A stretch of DNA of 64,000 nucleotides from Type-B symbiont of Plautia stali. GTDB taxonomy: Bacteria > Pseudomonadota > Gammaproteobacteria > Enterobacterales > Enterobacteriaceae. The stretch spans positions 1-64,000 of the forward strand of contig BBOA01000009.1 of the NCBI GenBank assembly GCA_001485295.1, given 5' to 3'. The position numbers were made by a program, and so were the translations under genes. Below, piece by piece: positions 62,215 to 64,000 of the stretch; the stretch's first letter is position 1, and every line of letters starts with the position of its first letter. Below the pieces are notes generated by a model. The model saw nothing but the letters and a program-made list of their open reading frames with translations, had not been told where the DNA came from and made no database searches.

Positions 62215-63603
62215 CTAAGAATTCCTGGCTGTGTGATTCAGTACGATACGAAAACAAACGTCGGCGTCTTTGCTGTCGATTAGCTGCAGATCACCCTGGA
62301 TGCGACGCAGACAATCTTTAGCGATGCTCAGCCCCAGCCCGCTGCCTTTTACCGGCCCTTTGCGCTGCTGACTGCCCTGGAAAAAAGGCTCAAATATCAT
62401 TTCCCGCTCTTTCGTCGGGATCGACGTGCCGCTATTGGCGACTTCAATCCACACCTTGTCGGCCTGCTGTTGACTACGTAGCCAGATGCTACCGGATTCG
62501 GCGCCGTAGTTCACGGCGTTCGAATATAAGTTATCAAGAGCGCGCATCAGCAGTATCGGCTCGGCAAGGCAGCGCGTCGCCCCCAGCTCGTAGTGCACAT
62601 GCATCAGCTTAGCGCGCGCTGGCAGCGCGTGCGCGCTCACCACTATATCCACTAGCTCGACGATATCGACCGTTTCCAGCGTCGTCGGACCTTCCGCCAG
62701 CTTACGGTTATAATCGAGTAGCTGCTCAATCAGGCGCTGCAGATGACGGCTGTTGCTGTCTAGGATCGCCACCACCTCTTTTTGCTCGCTGTTAAGCGTG
62801 CCCACCACTTCGTCCGCCAGTAGTTCGGTCCCTTCGCGCATGCTGGCGAGCGGCGTTTTCAGCTCGTGCGACAGATGACGCAGAAACTTATGGCGCTGTG
62901 TCTCCAGCCAAGCGAACGCAGCTCGCGCGGGCCGCGGAACGCCACGCTCGCGCCTAGCTTTTGCCCTTCGCCGAGCCGGTTAATCATGCATTCCACGCTT
63001 TTTACCGGTATGACAATCATGCGCGTAAAGAAGAGCAGTACCAGCGCTAGGATGACGATAAACAGCGTCAGCGCCTGCCAGCCGAAAAACTGGCCGCGAT
63101 CGGCGATTTCGCGCTGCAGCTGCAGCCCGCGCGCAAAGACCACCTCGCGCGTCTCCTGCACGAGCTGAGCGTTATCGGCGGAAAAGCGTTACAGCGCCTG
63201 CGAAGCCGCAGCCACAGGATTGCCGTTGTCGCATTGTAAATCGGTCAGCTGTGGCAGGGTGGCACGCAGCGTCTGGAGAGCTGCCAGCGCGGGCAGATTT
63301 AAGGCGTGAGAATTGAGGATCTGACTGTAGCGCGCGCTGAGTCTGGTACAGGCGCGCCAGCGTGGCGTCGCCCAGCACACAATATTGCCGATAGCTGCGC
63401 TCCAGCTCCAGCGCGGTACGCGCTATCGCTTCGCTGCGCTGCACGTCGGTAAAGGTATTGCGGCTGGTATCGGCCGCCTGATTACTTAACGCTGACAGGT
63501 TTTCCCAAGCCTGCCATGCCAGCACCAGTAGCGGCAGCACCAGCAAAAAAGCCATCAGCACCAGCCGACGCAACGAACGGGGAAATAAACGCCATCTTCT
63601 CAC
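62215..63603 (-). pseudogene. glrK: GlrK (QseE/YfhK) sensor histidine kinase, broken
   Basis: The start MRRWRLFPRSLRRLVLMAFLLVLPLLVLAWQAW gives the first membrane helix and LGDATLARLYQTQRALQSD part of the sensor. A frameshift follows near 63330, then a stop, and the second helix GWQALTLFIVILALVLLFFTRMIVIPVKSVE with HAMP resumes in another frame. A further frameshift near 62930 hits the phosphorylation helix. The ATPase domain (DNLYSNAVNYGAESG, IFEPFFQG and GSGLGLSIAKDCL) is intact in sequence. At least three lesions. It heads the glrK-qseG-glrR operon. Confidence 0.9.
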
Positions 63604-63672
63604 ACGGTCGCTTCCTTAAATAAACGCTGCGAGGATGCTAGCGAAGTCCGCCTGCGGAAGATAGAGCGGAAA

Positions 63673-63887
63673 TGAAAACGGCAGATCTTTCGGCCTGCCG
63701 TGAGAGCGAAGCCGCAGCATCGCCTGAAAAGAGGTGGAGCCTTACTCAACGGTGCGTCCGATGTTTGATAACGTTGCAAAGCAAACGATTATCGGTGGGT
63801 AGACGGCAGGCTTAGTTTGGTGCGTCATTCAATTTTTATGAACTCTACCGCAGGGTGGGGCAATCATAAACAGGAGAATGAGCCACG
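63673..63887 (-). ncRNA. glmY: GlmY-like small RNA
   Basis: GlmY protects GlmZ from RapZ-directed cleavage and thereby raises glmS expression. On the minus strand the transcript would begin GTGGCTCATTCTCC, as in E. coli GlmY, and continues TTTATGATTGCCCC, CATAAA and GAATGACGCA, the arms of the first GlmY/GlmZ stem. It ends in an ACGGCAG/CTGCCGT hairpin followed by TTTTCATTT (63675-63701). The position upstream of glrK in the same direction is that of E. coli glmY. The predicted 5' end is 12 bases after a good sigma54 promoter. Confidence 0.72.
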
Positions 63888-63897
63888 AATTGATATT

Positions 63898-63913
63898 GGC
63901 AAACTTCGAGCCA
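63898..63913 (-). promoter_or_regulatory. Sigma54 (-24/-12) promoter of glmY
   Basis: TGGCTCGAAGTTTGCC on the minus strand matches TGGCAC-N5-TTGC with the GG and GC dinucleotides ten bases apart. It is placed so that transcription would start at the GlmY 5' end. Its known activator in E. coli is GlrR, which is dead in this window. Confidence 0.75.
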
Positions 63914-64000
63914 ACAGATAAATACTTTCTTTTTCAGATAGCTGCTAATATTGGCGCGCCTGTCTGAGCCGCTGGCGCCCGCGACGCTTCTGAATATGTC
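63914..64000. other. Region upstream of glmY at the window edge
   Basis: In E. coli this region holds GlrR binding sites of TGTC-N10-GACA type and then purL. I see no complete copy of the GlrR motif in these 87 bases and no coding sequence. Confidence 0.35.

Overview
The window reads as a chromosomal segment of an enterobacterium in the Erwiniaceae (Pantoea/Erwinia-like) caught in the middle of genome reduction. The backbone follows the E. coli order around minutes 55-56: tmcA, ypfJ, purC, bamC, dapA, gcvR, bcp, bepA, yfgD, hda, uraA, upp, purMN, ppk, ppx, yfgG, guaA, guaB, xseA, der, bamB, yfgM, hisS, ispG, rodZ, rlmN, ndk, pbpC, yfhM, sseA, sseB, pepB, iscS, iscR, trmJ, suhB, csiE, hcaT, glyA, hmp, glnB, glrR, qseG, glrK, glmY. 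Accessory genes typical of plant- or insect-associated relatives sit between them: a ferric/phosphonate-type ABC transporter with a LacI-type regulator, a long-permease pst-type cluster, MgtE, a thermolysin-like protease with an emfourin-type inhibitor, a PQQ glucose dehydrogenase, PilW and a NicO/DUF1007 metal pair. I see no insertion sequence, prophage, tRNA, rRNA or CRISPR.

About 27 genes are full length with catalytic residues in place. They cover purine synthesis (purC, purM, purN, guaA, guaB, glyA), lysine/DAP synthesis (dapA), isoprenoids (ispG), translation and RNA modification (hisS, rlmN, trmJ, der), nucleotide metabolism (ndk, upp), replication control (hda), envelope assembly and shape (bamB, yfgM, rodZ), PII signalling (glnB) and polyphosphate synthesis (ppk). 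About 30 neighbours are broken by premature stops (mostly TAG), 1-2 base frameshifts and internal deletions. Four sequences resembling PurR operators (purC, purM, guaB, glyA) are still readable.

Layout. 1-9150: tmcA/ypfJ, purC, bamC/dapA, gcvR, bcp and the dead ABC transporter. 9151-9892: no recognised gene. 9893-15068: gutted bepA, dead yfgD, hda, dead uraA, upp, purMN. 15246-24695: dead pst-type transporter, intact ppk, dead ppx, tehB and mgtE. 25467-33908: guaBA, dead xseA, dead M4 protease/emfourin, a relict hok/mok/sok locus, dead gcd. 34116-43611: a solid housekeeping block (der to ndk). 43795-47290: remnants of pbpC, yfhM, sseA. 47322-53093: sseB, pepB, a remodelled isc locus, trmJ, suhB. 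53269-59790: a conserved membrane protein, dead NicO/DUF1007/csiE/hcaT, glyA, dead hmp. 59982-63913: glnB, the dead glrR-qseG-glrK set, and a glmY-like sRNA with a sigma54 promoter.

The most striking locus is isc. One deletion has removed iscU, iscA, hscB, hscA, fdx and iscX, placing pepB 132 bp behind iscS and replacing the last 23 residues of IscS with 7 unrelated ones. IscR has also lost six residues from the loop that holds its [2Fe-2S] cluster. Since IspG and RlmN are intact Fe-S enzymes, cluster assembly must come from another system, probably Suf. I infer a scaffold-less IscS kept for sulfur transfer and an IscR shifted towards its apo form.
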